From: Nitzschia sp. pyKryTriq1 | Taxonomy: Eukaryota; Bacillariophyta; Bacillariophyceae; Bacillariales; Bacillariaceae | Length of the DNA stretch: 64,000 nucleotides | Assembly: GCA_956465555.1 (NCBI GenBank) | Contig: OY101117.1 | Coordinates: forward strand, 2,356,001 to 2,420,000 | Direction of reading: 5' to 3' | In this document: one piece after another, positions 8,992 to 20,389 of the stretch | How the letters are laid out: each line of letters opens with the position of its first letter | How positions within the stretch are numbered: position 1 is the stretch's first letter | Program-made: the position numbers and the translations under genes | Notes under the pieces: generated by a model | Told to the model about the DNA's origin: nothing | Seen by the model: the letters and a program-made list of their open reading frames with translations, nothing else | Database searches by the model: none

Positions 8992-10720
8992 AATTCGTCA
9001 GGTTTCGATATTTCTCGGGGTCTACCAAATCTGGCTTCGACTTCAATAGCTGAAATATGTTCGTCAAAGTGCGTGGGTTGGGAGGAAGCGACTTGTTTCC
9101 CTTCGACGCTTTCTTGGACCCACCACCTCCGTGCGAGGACGAGGTTAGACTTCGATGTTTGCGTGGTTTCCTTGCCGCCGTTCCACGACGGCCGCCAGCT
9201 CCGCCCCCACTACCATGATTGCTTCGATTGTGTAGTGCTAACAAGTATAGATTTTGGAAAATTCTCAATCCGCCCTCTTTCTCACCTTTCTTGGGATGGG
9301 TTGGAGGGTGACCCCCTCCTCCAACCAGTGCGATTCCCTCAGGATAGGCCTTCTGGAGCTTTGCGCTGTGCAGCGCAGCTGGGTTGGCAGTCACCAAGGT
9401 TTGAATTCCGTCTTCCCATGTCCTTTCTCCACCTCTAATCGCTAGAACGAGAGGAAGCCGACCACTTTTCCCGTGTGGAATGTAGGCAGCTTCTGGATAA
9501 TTTCGCAACAGTATTTGAATCACCTTATCAAAAGCATGCGGACTAGCATTTGTAGTTGAGCTGCTGAAGAACGATGTGAGGGAGTACACCGAAGAATCAT
9601 CGTCTGCACCACCACTTCCGTGATTTGCGTTGCTTTCTGCCGCCGAGCCTGACGACGAGGCCGTGGCAGCAATGTGAATGGGCTGTGGGAGCAAAGTGAG
9701 CGCATATTGCGGTAAGATCGACTCGGAAAAGTTTGCGCGAGACCGGCGAAGCAAACAATCACATACCAGGTTGCCATCTTCATCCATTTCACGGACTTGC
9801 TGAGGATGCATCGCAATAGCCAATCGAATCAATTCGGGAGGGCAGCCATAGCCAACGAGTCCCACGGAAGCGTGAACAATCCGGAACTTGCATTCTCCCA
9901 GCAAATGATGCTCCACCGCCCATGCGAGCGAGCTGTCATCTTCTGTGTTCAAGAGAGACCCTTCTCGGTGCAATCGTTCCTCGGTTAATTTCGCTACAAT
10001 AAGACGTGCCTTTCCCCACAATTGGCCCAGATCACTTTGGAGCAAGGTGGCATCTTCTTGCTGATCTTGCTGGTTGAGTCGACAGATGGCACTCTTGACA
10101 CGTTCTCGATACCTGCGAAACAATAGACCAAGGGGAGTACCTCCAGTGGAATCTTTCCAAGTAAGTACGATTCCTTTCTTTCCGTTGTCATCGACTTCAT
10201 CATTACATATATCATCATACTCGTCGTCCTCTTCTTCTGTCGTTTGTGATTGTTCTTGCAAGCTCGCTTCTAGGAGTGTTTCAAAGGCATCAAAGTCCAG
10301 ACCTCTAAAAGAAAGACATGCATAGTGCATGGGTGTTCGCTCTCGGCGAGATGGAGTACGCAATGAGGCGGGTCGCAACTCTACGAGGGCTTTCAAAGTT
10401 CTGGCATTGCAGCGGTGAGATGCTGCCACATGAAGCGGCGTCAACCCATTCGCATTGGATGCAGAAACTGACGCTCCTAGTGCGCGAATCACAGCGATAG
10501 GAGGGTCGAACTTGCACGCATGATGCAGTGCAGTATTTCCCTGTTCGTCGATCTTCCATACTTCTTGCCCATGGGATCTCGCACGTCTGACAACGTCATT
10601 CCAAGCCCGTGTTTCCACGTACCGCATCAACGTTGTCTTCGTCTGATTGTGACGAGGAATAGAACGTCGATCCGCAATCGGAATCGGGTTGCCACGGAGA
10701 TCAGTCAATAAAGTTCGCAT
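8990..10720 (-). CDS. Ankyrin-repeat protein
   Basis: A single open frame of 576 aa. The ATG at 10720 (MRTLLTDLRG) is used because the three upstream codons lack ATG. Near residues 60-200 are at least three ankyrin repeats, seen as GNTALHHACKFDPP, GLTPLHVAASHRCN and RTPMHYACLSF. A further repeat-like segment (GRLPLVLAIRGG) comes near residue 430. Between them are an acidic stretch (TEEEDDEYDDICNDEVDDNG) and a Ser-rich stretch. The C-terminal 80 residues are basic and low in complexity (GGGAGGRRGTAARKPRKHR). Proteins of this sort (ankyrin repeats on a long irregular scaffold) are abundant in diatoms and mediate protein contacts; no enzymatic domain is visible. Partners cannot be inferred. Confidence 0.8.
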   Translation of the reverse strand: MRTLLTDLRGNPIPIADRRSIPRHNQTKTTLMRYVETRAWNDVVRRARSHGQEVWKIDEQGNTALHHACKFDPPIAVIRALGASVSASNANGLTPLHVAASHRCNARTLKALVELRPASLRTPSRRERTPMHYACLSFRGLDFDAFETLLEASLQEQSQTTEEEDDEYDDICNDEVDDNGKKGIVLTWKDSTGGTPLGLLFRRYRERVKSAICRLNQQDQQEDATLLQSDLGQLWGKARLIVAKLTEERLHREGSLLNTEDDSSLAWAVEHHLLGECKFRIVHASVGLVGYGCPPELIRLAIAMHPQQVREMDEDGNLVCDCLLRRSRANFSESILPQYALTLLPQPIHIAATASSSGSAAESNANHGSGGADDDSSVYSLTSFFSSSTTNASPHAFDKVIQILLRNYPEAAYIPHGKSGRLPLVLAIRGGERTWEDGIQTLVTANPAALHSAKLQKAYPEGIALVGGGGHPPTHPKKGEKEGGLRIFQNLYLLALHNRSNHGSGGGAGGRRGTAARKPRKHRSLTSSSHGGGGSKKASKGNKSLPPNPRTLTNIFQLLKSKPDLVDPEKYRNLTN

Positions 10721-11352
10721 GCTTTTCAAGTAATCGATAACAACCTTAATGGACGCCGAAATATTGATGGGCGGCTCTTTGACGATCGATGTTCTGTAGT
10801 GACAGGAAAAGAAGAATAATCATCATCAATCATCATCGCATCATAATAATCATCATGCATCAGGCATGTTGTTGTCGCGTATCTTTCGATTCTTCACGCA
10901 CGCTCCATCGCGCGTCCCTTTGGCGAGAAAAATAATGAGCACGTCTGGTTGTACCGGTACCTGGTACCGGTACTTACAGTAGAACTTATACCGATTCCCA
11001 CGTATGTAGAAACCTTAGTATTTGGGTCCACTTCGTTGCGAACCGTGCGAACGAACACGTGAACGCGGACGTGCGCGAGCGTTTTCACGAGAAGACGACT
11101 TCTTGGACTTCAAACGTTCCAACGCGCGAATGGTGAGAAAACTGACGTCACCACGCGCAAAATAATGACAACGTCGCCCCTCATCTTTTTGTTGTCGACG
11201 CAATACAAAAGCAAGAAGGAAATTCAACTTATCTCGACCGGTATCCACAATACGATGATGAGTATCGAATGAAAAGGAAACGAGAACGAAATAGAATTGA
11301 ATTGAAATCAGCCTTGTATCATTGTTAGAGGCAAGACAAGACGACTTGAACA
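10721..11352. other. Divergent promoter region
   Basis: Shared upstream region of the ankyrin gene (-) and acetoacetyl-CoA synthetase (+). It contains an ATCATC-rich tract (about 10818-10860) and a small GTAC cluster (10951-10982). No gene seen. Confidence 0.5.
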
Positions 11353-13509
11353 ATGAAACTCAAAATCACTTCTTTTCTGCTACTGAAGCTTGCTTCTTCA
11401 GCGGTGGGATTTCAGGTGCCCGTATCGCCCCGACACACCTTGACGACTCATCTGTCGTCCAGTAGCACAGCTGTCGAGGATACCACGACAGAGACTGGAA
11501 ACCAGATTTTGTGGACCCCTGATCCTGCCAAGGTTGAGGAGACTGCTATGAAAAAGCTGCAAAAACAGCTTGGAGTGGAAGGAGGATACAACGAGTTGTG
11601 GAAGTGGTCTGTGGACAATTCCGACACATTTTGGACCACGCTGTTGAACTTTCTGGAATTCGAATATGAGGGCACAGCTGTTCCTGCCAAGGAAGGTAAC
11701 GTGATGCCAGATGTAACCTACTTTCCCAACATCAAACTCAACTTTGCCGAGAATCTGTTGCGATACGGCAAAGAGGATTCGGCACTAAAAGACACCGAGG
11801 GACTGGTTTCCATCTCGGAGGCACGAGATGACAAGCGATGGACCTTTTCAGAACTGCGAGACGATGCGAGTCGCGTTCGCGCTGCCCTCGAAAAATTGCA
11901 AGGCGTGGACGAGAAGTCAGCTGTCGGTGCCTATATGCCGAATATCGGGGAGACTATCATTGCAATGCTCGGAGCAACGAGTACTGGCGCCGTGTGGAGT
12001 TCATGTTCTGACGATTTTGGTCCGACGGCTGTGGCCGATCGTTTTCAACAGATTGGCCCCAAGGTGCTATTCACAGTGAATGGAGTGGTTTCCAAAGGAC
12101 AGCAAATGTCAATGAAAGAGAAGATTGAAGAGCTCGTGGACAGCTTGCCCAGCGTTGAGCAAGTTGTTGTTGTGAATCTTGTCGATGAGGAGATCGAGTG
12201 GTCCAACGATAGAATGAAGGATATCGCTATCAGTTGGGATGACTTTTTGAAGCAAGGCTCGGAAGAAGATGGATCTGCCCCAGAGAGCAAATTCACACGA
12301 GTTCCCTTTTCTCATCCTCAGTTTGTCCTATATTCGAGTGGCACAACGGGCAAGCCCAAGAGTATTGCCCATGGTGCTGGAAATGTCCTCATGACTCATG
12401 CAAAAGAATTGATGCTGCATTCCGACCTTCGACCGAAGGACCGTATGCTCTTTTTCACCTCGTGCGGCTGGATGATGTGGAATTGGATGTCATCGTCGCT
12501 TGTGGCTGGAGCCACCGTGGTAACTTTTGACGGCTTTGCGGCCTACCCCAAGCTGTCCTCGCCGTGGGACCTTGTCGCACAAGAAAAGATCACTCATATG
12601 GGAACCACTCCCCGATATCTGCAGGCATGCCGTAAACGTGTGAGACCTGGCCGAGACAGCGACCTTTCCAATCTGAGAGTAATGTTCTCCACTGGCTCAC
12701 CACTCATGCCGGAAGACTTCGACTACGTCTACGAGCATGTTCAGAAAGATGTTCTCATGGCGTCCATCAGTGGAGGCACAGATATTTGTTCGTGCTTCTG
12801 TCTCGGAAATCCAATGTTGCCAGTTCGTAAGACTGAGCTACAGGCTGCTGGTCTTGGTTTGGATGTGTGCGCATATGACGAAGGCAAGGCTGTCGTTGGC
12901 GCCAAGGCTGAATTGGTCTGCCGATCGCCTTTCGTCGCGGCTCCTGTTTGCTTCTTCGGGGACGATGAAAACAAATCAAAGTATCGAAGCGCCTACTTCC
13001 GCGAATCCGATCCAGGTGTTTGGTACCATGGTGATCTAGTCGAAGTCACTGGTTCGGTGGGCGACTGCGGAGGCTTCGTCATCCACGGCCGTTCTGACAC
13101 AACTCTCAAGCCTGGTGGCATCCGCATTGGAACTGCAGAGGTGTACCGTTTTGCAGAGGAAGTCGATATTGTTGACGATTCCCTTGTGATTGGCGACCAA
13201 GTCAAGGAAGGCAGACGAGCTGGTGACGTCAACGTCGTTCTCTTCGTTGTCCTCAAGGACGGCGCCGACCTTACGGCTGAGATTGAAGACGAAATCAGAT
13301 CTACCATTCGGAAGGGTGCCTCGGATGCACATGTTCCGTTCTTGATCAAGAAAGTGAGTGGTATCCCCTACACCAAGTCGGGCAAGAAAGTTGAGATTGC
13401 TGTCCGCGATCTTTTTGCTGGAATTGAGCCCAAGAATGTCGGCGCGCTGAGGGACCCCACTGCCTTTGACGAATACCGGGCCATGGCCGAAAAGGGTCTT
13501 TATAAATAA
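11353..13509 (+). CDS. Acetoacetyl-CoA synthetase
   Basis: Intronless, 718 aa. It activates acetoacetate with ATP and CoA to acetoacetyl-CoA (acetoacetate-CoA ligase, EC 6.2.1.16), linking ketone bodies or leucine breakdown to sterol/isoprenoid and lipid synthesis. The ANL-superfamily signatures are present: the N-terminal domain PNIKLNFAENLL, the AMP-binding P-loop LYSSGTTGKPKSIAHG (about residues 326-342), CGWMMWNWMSSSL typical of this enzyme, the hinge GRSDTTLKPGGIRIG and the catalytic lysine in YTKSGKKVEI. The N-terminus (MKLKITSFLLLKLASSAVGFQVP) is a signal peptide followed by a Gly-Phe junction resembling the ASAFAP motif, so import to the plastid or another secretory-derived compartment is possible. 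About 45 residues longer than typical cytosolic forms because of that leader. Confidence 0.92.
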   Translation: MKLKITSFLLLKLASSAVGFQVPVSPRHTLTTHLSSSSTAVEDTTTETGNQILWTPDPAKVEETAMKKLQKQLGVEGGYNELWKWSVDNSDTFWTTLLNFLEFEYEGTAVPAKEGNVMPDVTYFPNIKLNFAENLLRYGKEDSALKDTEGLVSISEARDDKRWTFSELRDDASRVRAALEKLQGVDEKSAVGAYMPNIGETIIAMLGATSTGAVWSSCSDDFGPTAVADRFQQIGPKVLFTVNGVVSKGQQMSMKEKIEELVDSLPSVEQVVVVNLVDEEIEWSNDRMKDIAISWDDFLKQGSEEDGSAPESKFTRVPFSHPQFVLYSSGTTGKPKSIAHGAGNVLMTHAKELMLHSDLRPKDRMLFFTSCGWMMWNWMSSSLVAGATVVTFDGFAAYPKLSSPWDLVAQEKITHMGTTPRYLQACRKRVRPGRDSDLSNLRVMFSTGSPLMPEDFDYVYEHVQKDVLMASISGGTDICSCFCLGNPMLPVRKTELQAAGLGLDVCAYDEGKAVVGAKAELVCRSPFVAAPVCFFGDDENKSKYRSAYFRESDPGVWYHGDLVEVTGSVGDCGGFVIHGRSDTTLKPGGIRIGTAEVYRFAEEVDIVDDSLVIGDQVKEGRRAGDVNVVLFVVLKDGADLTAEIEDEIRSTIRKGASDAHVPFLIKKVSGIPYTKSGKKVEIAVRDLFAGIEPKNVGALRDPTAFDEYRAMAEKGLYK

Positions 13510-13921
13510 AGAAGCAGCCAACTATTTTGTATTTACTCTAAGCATTTTCAATTCCCCTCTGGAGTAGCGTTTAGTATGCGGATTCGACTAGTCGTCTACT
13601 AAAGGACGATTCTTCTACTGTAAGCCATGTTGCAGTGGTCCCTGCTACGAGTAAATATGTTCCTGTACAGTATTCGTACAGTATTCGTAGAGTACGTATC
13701 ACACCGGTACTATGGTACATTTGAAAATCATAAATTCAGTCTCGAATTGGTCATTCCCGCATCACATATACCGGCACCGCGGTACTAGTAATAGTGAAAT
13801 GTCCACAATGATGTTGTGTGGGAATTGAACATTGAACAGTGAACAGCTCAGGATGCTTTAGACATATCATCACATTCATCTCTCCTGCGAAGGTGTTTGC
13901 GCTAAATATATTCTCCGAGCC
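13510..13921. other. Intergenic with GTAC repeats
   Basis: Sits between acetoacetyl-CoA synthetase and AAR2, both on the plus strand. Contains TACAGTATTCGTACAGTATTCG and ACCGGTAC phrases at 13660-13715. Presumed AAR2 promoter. No other gene. Confidence 0.5.
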
Positions 13922-14863
13922 ATGCCCGGTGGAAGCTTTCTCGGCTTGCTCGACTTGAAGAAGGATGCCACGATTGGCCTCGACGGACAAACCATCGTCC
14001 TGAGAACAGACGATTTTGTGGGCGTTTCGGGGGTGGACCAGGGCTTTCACCTTGCCACCGTGCGAGCCTTGCCGAATGCAAGTATTGCAGTGGGATTGAT
14101 CATGGTGGTTTCTGGTAGTGGTGGTGGTGGTAGTGGTGGTGGTGATCAGCATCAGCACCAGCATCATCTTCTTCCACTGGTACGGAAGTACGATCCACGA
14201 ACCGAAGAAATCTCATCGCAACCAGTGGACGTTTTGACTGCTCAAAATCTTGTGGAGCAAGTGAGAAACGGCCAAATGCCACCTACCAGTGTGGTCGACT
14301 ACTCTAAAGTTGTATCCTCGGATCATAAACAACAGTGGAATGATCAAACAAAGTTTATCCTGGATTCTGGTATACTACGAGTGCGGGGGCTGGAGAATGG
14401 GGACAAAATCATTCCAGGTTCCTATCACGATGACGAAGGCGACGAATCATCCTCCAACCTTTCCTTGTCGAGACCGAAGAATAATATTCTTGACGGGAAA
14501 TCCGTGACATATCCTAGTATCCCAGTCGTGGACACCAACATTTCCTTACGGAACAATCGGCATGCGGGCACGAAGCGACACTTGTCGGGCCTTTCGCCTT
14601 CTGAACGGACTCGAATCTTTTTGGAACCCAAGATTGCAAGTCGGTTGCTTCGTGATGTCCTGTCGTTACACTATGGAGGGCGATGGGAATCATTACTGGG
14701 GGATCTACAACTGGCATATATTCTCTTTCTATTCTTGCAATGCCTGGCGTCTTTGGAACATTGGTAAGTAGTATAGTTTGGAACGAGGAGAAGGAATGGA
14801 TCACTCGGTGCGTCGTTTGGATTGATCATTCACCACTTCGTCGAGATTGTTCCTAACGTCTCA

Positions 14864-14897
<34 letters not shown>

Positions 14898-15695
14898 TTT
14901 GTGTGTATCATGTAAAGGAAGGACTTGGTGGCCATGCTGTCTCTTGTAGAACCATCCGGGATGAAAGAGTACCCTCAAATGTACACGACATTACTACAAG
15001 TATTGCCTTCGCAACTATCTTCCATGGACCAGGGATTTTTGGAGGTAAGGGCAAAGATCGATCACTCTAGAGTTGAGACCAAACTACTGTTCCATACCAC
15101 TTCCAATGCCTCAAACCATTTTCCCAACCCCATATTACTCTAAATAACTACGAACACTCATCAGGATGTCGACGAAGCGGGCAACAATTTCTTGTTGCCT
15201 TCTCTCAAGACATTATGTCGAAACGTATCGCGTGCGAAAATTGTGGACGAGCAGAACATGCTCCGATTCCAAAGGCTTCTGTCCAACAAATTCCCTACCA
15301 TGATGGTGGTAGACGACGAAGAAGCAGACGAAAATGACGAAGCGGAGGAAGACTTGCGAATACGAGGAGGAAGACGACGACCAGTGTATCATGACGAGGA
15401 CTATGATGATGACGATGGCGATAGTGATGGTCCGGTGGTTGTGGATATGGTAGACATTGAAGCCTCTATGGCTCGAACATCCGAATCCAATTACAAAAAC
15501 ACTAGACATCAAGACAATCTTGTCCGGGTGGAACTATCATCGTCGGTGATTGCTGGCTACCCATTACTGGTTGCTGCCATCTTGCCTCACGAGGATATCT
15601 TAATGACCTGTGCTCGGGCGCTGGACGAGAGAAAAGACGTTTCGCTGGTCCGAGAGGCATCTGCCTACTTGGAAGAGATGGAGCAAAAGCTCTAG
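13922..15695 (+). CDS. AAR2, U5 snRNP assembly factor
   Basis: Three exons, 13922-14763, 14918-15044 and 15165-15695, give 499 aa. AAR2 binds Prp8 in the cytoplasm during U5 snRNP biogenesis and holds the particle inactive until Brr2 replaces it in the nucleus. The N-terminal beta domain matches the family (SFLGLLDLKKDATIGLDG then DFVGVSGVDQGFHLATV). The C-terminal helical domain has LGDLQLAYILFLFLQCLASLEHW spanning the first splice junction into KDLVAMLSLVE, then YTTLLQVLPSQL. Lineage-specific inserts are a Gly/Ser plus His/Gln tract (about residues 65-84) and an acidic loop after residue 330. Intron 1 contains a (GT)n microsatellite. Both intron junctions restore the family alignment, which supports the model. 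Confidence 0.85.
14869..14897. repeat. (GT)n microsatellite in AAR2 intron 1
   Basis: About 14 GT dinucleotides just upstream of the intron's acceptor. Likely length-variable between individuals; no effect on the reading frame. Confidence 0.9.
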
Positions 15696-16069
15696 AGCTA
15701 CTGTACATATACGAGCTAGCAGAGAGAGCGAACGGAGTCCTAGTCAGTGATAGTAGTGCTTAACTTTATTGTTTCACAAACGAAAGAGTATCCGATCGAT
15801 TCTTCTTCGGTTGTACTCCCAAGAAACAAGATTCTGTAGTGCCGCAAAGAGGTGTACAGTGACGGTTCCAGCATTTTTTTAAAATACTAGTAGCGGAATC
15901 CATCGTCTCGGCGAGCTCATATGGTCTCTTTCGGTCCGACTGCACCACCATGCTAGAGCAAAGCCACTCCAGCCGTTCATGTGGTGCTATTGTATACTAC
16001 TCCTCAATGCAGCATCGATTAGTTTTCTGATCTCCGGGGGATCTCAATTATTCACCGTTTCCCCGTTTG
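15696..16069. other. Convergent 3' region
   Basis: Lies between the ends of AAR2 (+) and GSK3 (-). Only UTR-like sequence was seen. Confidence 0.5.
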
Positions 16070-17483
16070 CTATGTTTCAGTTTGTTCTGACTTTAGTGCT
16101 TTGGCGTGAGGCGGAATCAACTGAACGAAAGATGGGTGAGCAAAAGATACTACGACGTGGTATTGTAATATTGTGCGAATGATTGATTGATTGATTGATT
16201 CATTCATTCTGTCCATTCAACAAGAACGGCGTACACGTACCTTATCCAGAAGGTCCTGCGTCAATGTCAGTTCATGCGCGGTAAAGTCAAAAAGTGGTGG
16301 AAGCGGCCCACCATTGTTGGGTAATTCCGCTCCTTCGGTGCGGAGCTCATCAAAGAACGTGTGGGCGCATCCTTCCAAAGGTTGCAGTCGTTTCGAGGGA
16401 GTGTACGCCAGCGTAGCAGCAATAAAGTCCATTGCGTCTTCCGGGGTCTTATTGCGGAAGATCTTCTTCCATTGACACCCTTTGATTTGTGGGAATTTGA
16501 ACTCGATATAATTGGAGTTCATTGATCTGATTTCTTCTTTAGTCGGCGTTCCGAGCACCTTGATGATTTCTACCAGTTGGTCCACACCCGAGTCCCCGGG
16601 AAAGAGTGGCTGACCTAGCAAAAGCTCGGCACCGACGCAGCCTTCCGACCAAATGTCAATAGCGGTAGTGTAATCTGTGGAGCCAAAGATTAATTCCGGC
16701 GCGCGATAATATCTGGAACAGATGTAACTGACATTTGGTTCTCCTTTCACCAGCGCCTTGGCTGATCCAAAGTCACACAGTTTGAGCTGCTGGTTTTTCG
16801 GGTTAACAAGCAAGTTTTGTGGTTTGATATCACGGTGGCAAATTCCCAACGCATGAATGTGAGCCAAAGCACGAGACAACTGGTAGAGGTAAAGCTTGAC
16901 AAACATGAGAGGCAGAGGGATGTTGTGTTTGTGATGCCGCCGACTTATCGAATAGACCGTCTCCGGCACGAATTCTAACACTAGATTCAAATACAGCTCA
17001 TCTGGTTTCTCTCCCTGATGATCATCGAAAACGGCAAGTGGGGTACAGCACGTGGTGAGGTAAGGGGGGAAGGGGTCGTTTATTGGAAGGAACGGCTGCA
17101 CTCTGGGTTCATTCATGACGCACACACACAGGCACACATACCTGTGAATAAAAACAATGTTTGAGCCCCACAATGTTCGTGTGCGGGTCTTTGACTAGCT
17201 GCCGCATGATTTGCAACTCTCGATTCTTGAATCGTTTGTCCTGAAGGACCTTTTTGATGGCCACCACTTCGTTGGTTTCCACTACCTTGGCCTCAAAGAC
17301 CACGCCAAAACTTCCGTTGCCGATTATCCGTTCTGCTGAGTAGCTGATATTTTGGTCTGTATCTTGCTGCACCGAAGGCGACAGGGCAGCGGGTGATTCA
17401 GACGCCATGGTGGTGGTCGTCGTCTTCTTCTTCGCTGCTGCTACTGCTGAAGTTGAGGAGGGAGCGGCGGATATTGAAGCCAT
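16070..17483 (-). CDS. GSK3/shaggy-family protein kinase
   Basis: Three exons, 17483-17142, 17014-16241 and 16120-16070, give 388 aa. GSK3 is a Ser/Thr kinase that usually acts on primed substrates and controls cell fate, metabolism and microtubules. The kinase domain runs from [12 protein letters not shown] (P-loop) and VVAIKKV (catalytic Lys), via [11 protein letters not shown] and DFGSAK, to the activation-loop Tyr in [13 protein letters not shown]. The last exon encodes only 16 residues but starts LIPPHAK, the conserved C-terminal signature of GSK3, which validates the two downstream splice sites. Two introns interrupt it (127 and 120 bp). The N-terminus is a Ala/Thr/Ser-rich tail without the inhibitory RPRTTSF motif of animal GSK3beta, so Akt-type N-terminal inhibition looks absent. 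A second ATG lies at codon 26. Confidence 0.93.
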
Positions 17484-18577
17484 GTACTCGATTCAATCGC
17501 AATCAATCAATCGCCTACGTGTACAAATGATCAAACTTGAAAGGAGACTCTAGTAGAGTCAAGCTGCGCAACGCTGTACGAGTAGCTGTAGCTGTAGCTG
17601 GTGTGGAGTGTGTTGGGAGGGTTGCTCGGTACTGTGCAGGTAGTAAGCGGGTAGATAGAGGTAGCGAGGGTCCCGAACTCAAGTGAACTGGATGCAGCCA
17701 AAAACAAAAAAGACGCGAATGCTACTGTCTGTACGTTCGGTCTCTACGTAGATTCAGTACTGAGGATCCACGCTTCGACCAAAAAAGCGTCTGGATATTC
17801 CACTCCTCCTTCCTTGTGTCTCGAACAAAGACCGGATTGTCAGCCCTGTGCTACAGTCAGTAGCTTTCAGAGGATCGAGCTGTGGTTTGTCGAGTGAGTA
17901 TTGTGAACTAAAGGGAGAGACCCTGATCGGAGGGACTTCCAATGCACAAAAGAGTTGTTTGCTTGATGGGCCGTACAAGGACAAGTACTCGTAGATGCCA
18001 AAAGCGAAATGAAAAGGACAGGATAAGAACGAGATCTAAAAAAAGAAGAGGAGTGTCCCCGAATGAAGACGCGTCGTGCCACGCCTGCGCCAGCCGGCGT
18101 GATCGAAGAACAGTACCGACTTGCGGTAAACCATGTCGATTTTCATGTCAAGGTACACGTTAAGGGTGTTTTGTAGATATGAACGCATGTTTTGATCAAG
18201 ATATAGCATACGATACATATATACAACACAGAATTTGTACATACATATATTTAAAATGAAACAACAACTAGCAACCGCACGCGTCTAATGAAAGTATGGA
18301 TACTTCCTACAGTACAGTACGAATAGAAGATAGGATCACCCATCTGTCTCTACTCTCTCTACTAGACAATATGCTCATGTTTGGTTAGAAGCCGATGATG
18401 AAACGAGAAACAACAACCTTGGATTTTGAAAGATTGGTCTATACCGGTACTGGTCAAGACAGACAGTGCTCCTCTCTACTCTCTCTCTAGACTAAGGAGC
18501 ATCTATTTTTGAGAAAGCTAGCTAGTTATTCCTCGAGCAAACGGCAAGTAGAGTTGCGCACATGTTCTACTCTACGT
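17484..18577. other. Long upstream region of GSK3
   Basis: Contains presumed GSK3 regulatory DNA, an AT-rich stretch near 18180-18260 (ATACATATATAC type), and CTCTCTACTAGAC tracts near 18340-18365 and 18475-18495. No gene or RNA recognised. Confidence 0.45.
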
Positions 18578-20389
18578 TCACTTCAGTTTGTCCCATGGAA
18601 GAAAGAGGCTATGTAAGCCATAATTCATATGGTACGGAAGCTCAAGGATTGACACTGGACCTGAACCAATGCTGTCACCGTCCAGAACGAGCAGCCTGGA
18701 TCTCAGAGAAGATCCATCTCGAGCCAGTTCGTCATGGCTTTTATTAGAACGAGACGACGGCTCTTCAGGTATGAATGTAGAATAGAGGAGAATATAGTGG
18801 CCATCCCCGGAGGTTTTCGTCACCGCGGTCGGTTCCGAACAGAAATGCCACCCCGGATCTAAGAAGTAGCGGTCGAGGACTTGGCCTGCCGTCTCTTCTT
18901 CCGTGGAAAATTTCACAACGCCGTCCAAAAGAACCCCCACCTGTGGAGTCTTGCACTCATAGATTGGGCCCCCGATGCTAGTAACTTGAAGCCCATAAAT
19001 GTAGCTGGGGTTTGTACCGACAAATCGATCTTCGGCAATGGGGAACTCAACAAGTTCGTTGGGGTTTAGACACCGGTCTTCAATGACTCGACCCGTCGAT
19101 GGGTCAAGGATCCACTGATGCAAAAAAGCCGTAGTATAGTCAAGAATATAGCTGCTTTCGCCCTTGGGAAGAGACTTGAAACCATGGACAACCACATTTC
19201 CGTCAGGACGTTCAAAGGCATTGGCAACGTGAAGGACGACTCCTTCTTCGACGTCAAACCATTGTGTCTGGTTCTCATCACCCGGATTTTTTCCCTTTCG
19301 AGCAGAGAGGCCAATGCGAGCTCCGTTGCTGGGTTCGTATTCCACAGGGAAGCGGTTCGCCAAGAAGCGGCGCGGTCGCACAGTCAATGGAAAATCTAGC
19401 AAGATAACGTACTTATCAGTGATTGCGAGATCGTGCATCATGACGGGTGCTGGTACGTCCACTCCGACGGATGAGACTAGCTTCCAATTGTCTGCAAATG
19501 TATCCACCCGAACAAACGGCCTATCCGAGCTACTATAGCTGACGTGCACTCTTTCTCCAGTTCGAGGATCGGTCCGACCATGAGCTCCACAGGATCCTCC
19601 AGTGAGCGGGGCGTCTTTTACCGCCCCATCTAAGCGACACATGCTGCCAATCGTCCTTACTCGCCCTTCTTTTGATACCTGGATCTCAGATGGTGGGCTC
19701 TGCTCCATCAAGGCCATAACTCTTTCCCCACTGAAAGCCATGGCTGTGTTGCAAGTATCCTTTTGAACTACCGTTGTCTTGAAGTCAACTCCATTCTGCA
19801 CCAGATTTTGTAGCATCGGAAGCCCAAACGGTGCGGCACCCAAAGTACCACGGAACCGCTTACCATCGTCGGACTGTAGCTCAAGTCTTCTCCCTCTTGT
19901 TTCTACGTATGTCGAAGAAAATACTGGAGTTGAAGATTCATCGTCAGGAATCACAACACACTGAATCAAACCGTCCCCGTCCAACCATCCGTCTTCTTTG
20001 GTCGCGCCATTTGGCCCAATACGCAGCAAACTTCCAGCAGGAAGATCTTTGGGAAGAGGCCCCTTGGTAATTTTACAGGGGGTCGGGTCAGGATGTTCTT
20101 GCACGTTCACGAAGAGAGCGTTCATTGCGTAGTTGTCGTGTCGGTCACGAGCAATCTCCTCAGCTTGCCGCCGAGCCTCAGCAACGCCAATATTATTTGG
20201 CAAGACGGGTGCCTCCATGACATCAGATTCAAACACTTTTAAGCCTGGTCTTGCGATCGATCTTTGCGGAATAATATCCCATCTCGAGCGTTTCACATCG
20301 GTTACAAAAGCATCGGACGGAAGAAGCAGTATTCCGAAAAGAAAAGCCCTAGCCGACAGCACCACAACTTGGGATGAGAGGCTACCCAT
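18578..20389 (-). CDS. Carotenoid cleavage dioxygenase
   Basis: Single exon, 603 aa from the ATG at 20389; the longer frame upstream has no ATG. Family members use non-haem Fe(II) and O2 to split a double bond of a carotenoid or apocarotenoid. Four iron-binding histidines are visible: H270 (CGAHGRTDP), H319 (VMMHDLAIT), H387 (VLHVANAFE) and the one in YGLHSLFLP near the C-terminus. The substrate-tunnel signature WLDGDGLI is also present. The N-terminus (VVLSARAFLFGILLLPSDAF-VT) is a signal peptide with an ASAFAP-like Ala-Phe junction, so the enzyme is predicted to enter the plastid, where its substrates are. The exact product (retinal-type, 9,10-cleavage or NCED-like) cannot be set from sequence reading. 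Confidence 0.9.
   Translation of the reverse strand: MGSLSSQVVVLSARAFLFGILLLPSDAFVTDVKRSRWDIIPQRSIARPGLKVFESDVMEAPVLPNNIGVAEARRQAEEIARDRHDNYAMNALFVNVQEHPDPTPCKITKGPLPKDLPAGSLLRIGPNGATKEDGWLDGDGLIQCVVIPDDESSTPVFSSTYVETRGRRLELQSDDGKRFRGTLGAAPFGLPMLQNLVQNGVDFKTTVVQKDTCNTAMAFSGERVMALMEQSPPSEIQVSKEGRVRTIGSMCRLDGAVKDAPLTGGSCGAHGRTDPRTGERVHVSYSSSDRPFVRVDTFADNWKLVSSVGVDVPAPVMMHDLAITDKYVILLDFPLTVRPRRFLANRFPVEYEPSNGARIGLSARKGKNPGDENQTQWFDVEEGVVLHVANAFERPDGNVVVHGFKSLPKGESSYILDYTTAFLHQWILDPSTGRVIEDRCLNPNELVEFPIAEDRFVGTNPSYIYGLQVTSIGGPIYECKTPQVGVLLDGVVKFSTEEETAGQVLDRYFLDPGWHFCSEPTAVTKTSGDGHYILLYSTFIPEEPSSRSNKSHDELARDGSSLRSRLLVLDGDSIGSGPVSILELPYHMNYGLHSLFLPWDKLK

Noticed and set aside
13751-14167. 138-aa minus-strand frame with poly-Thr
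   Set aside because: Antisense of the Gly/Ser tract in AAR2.
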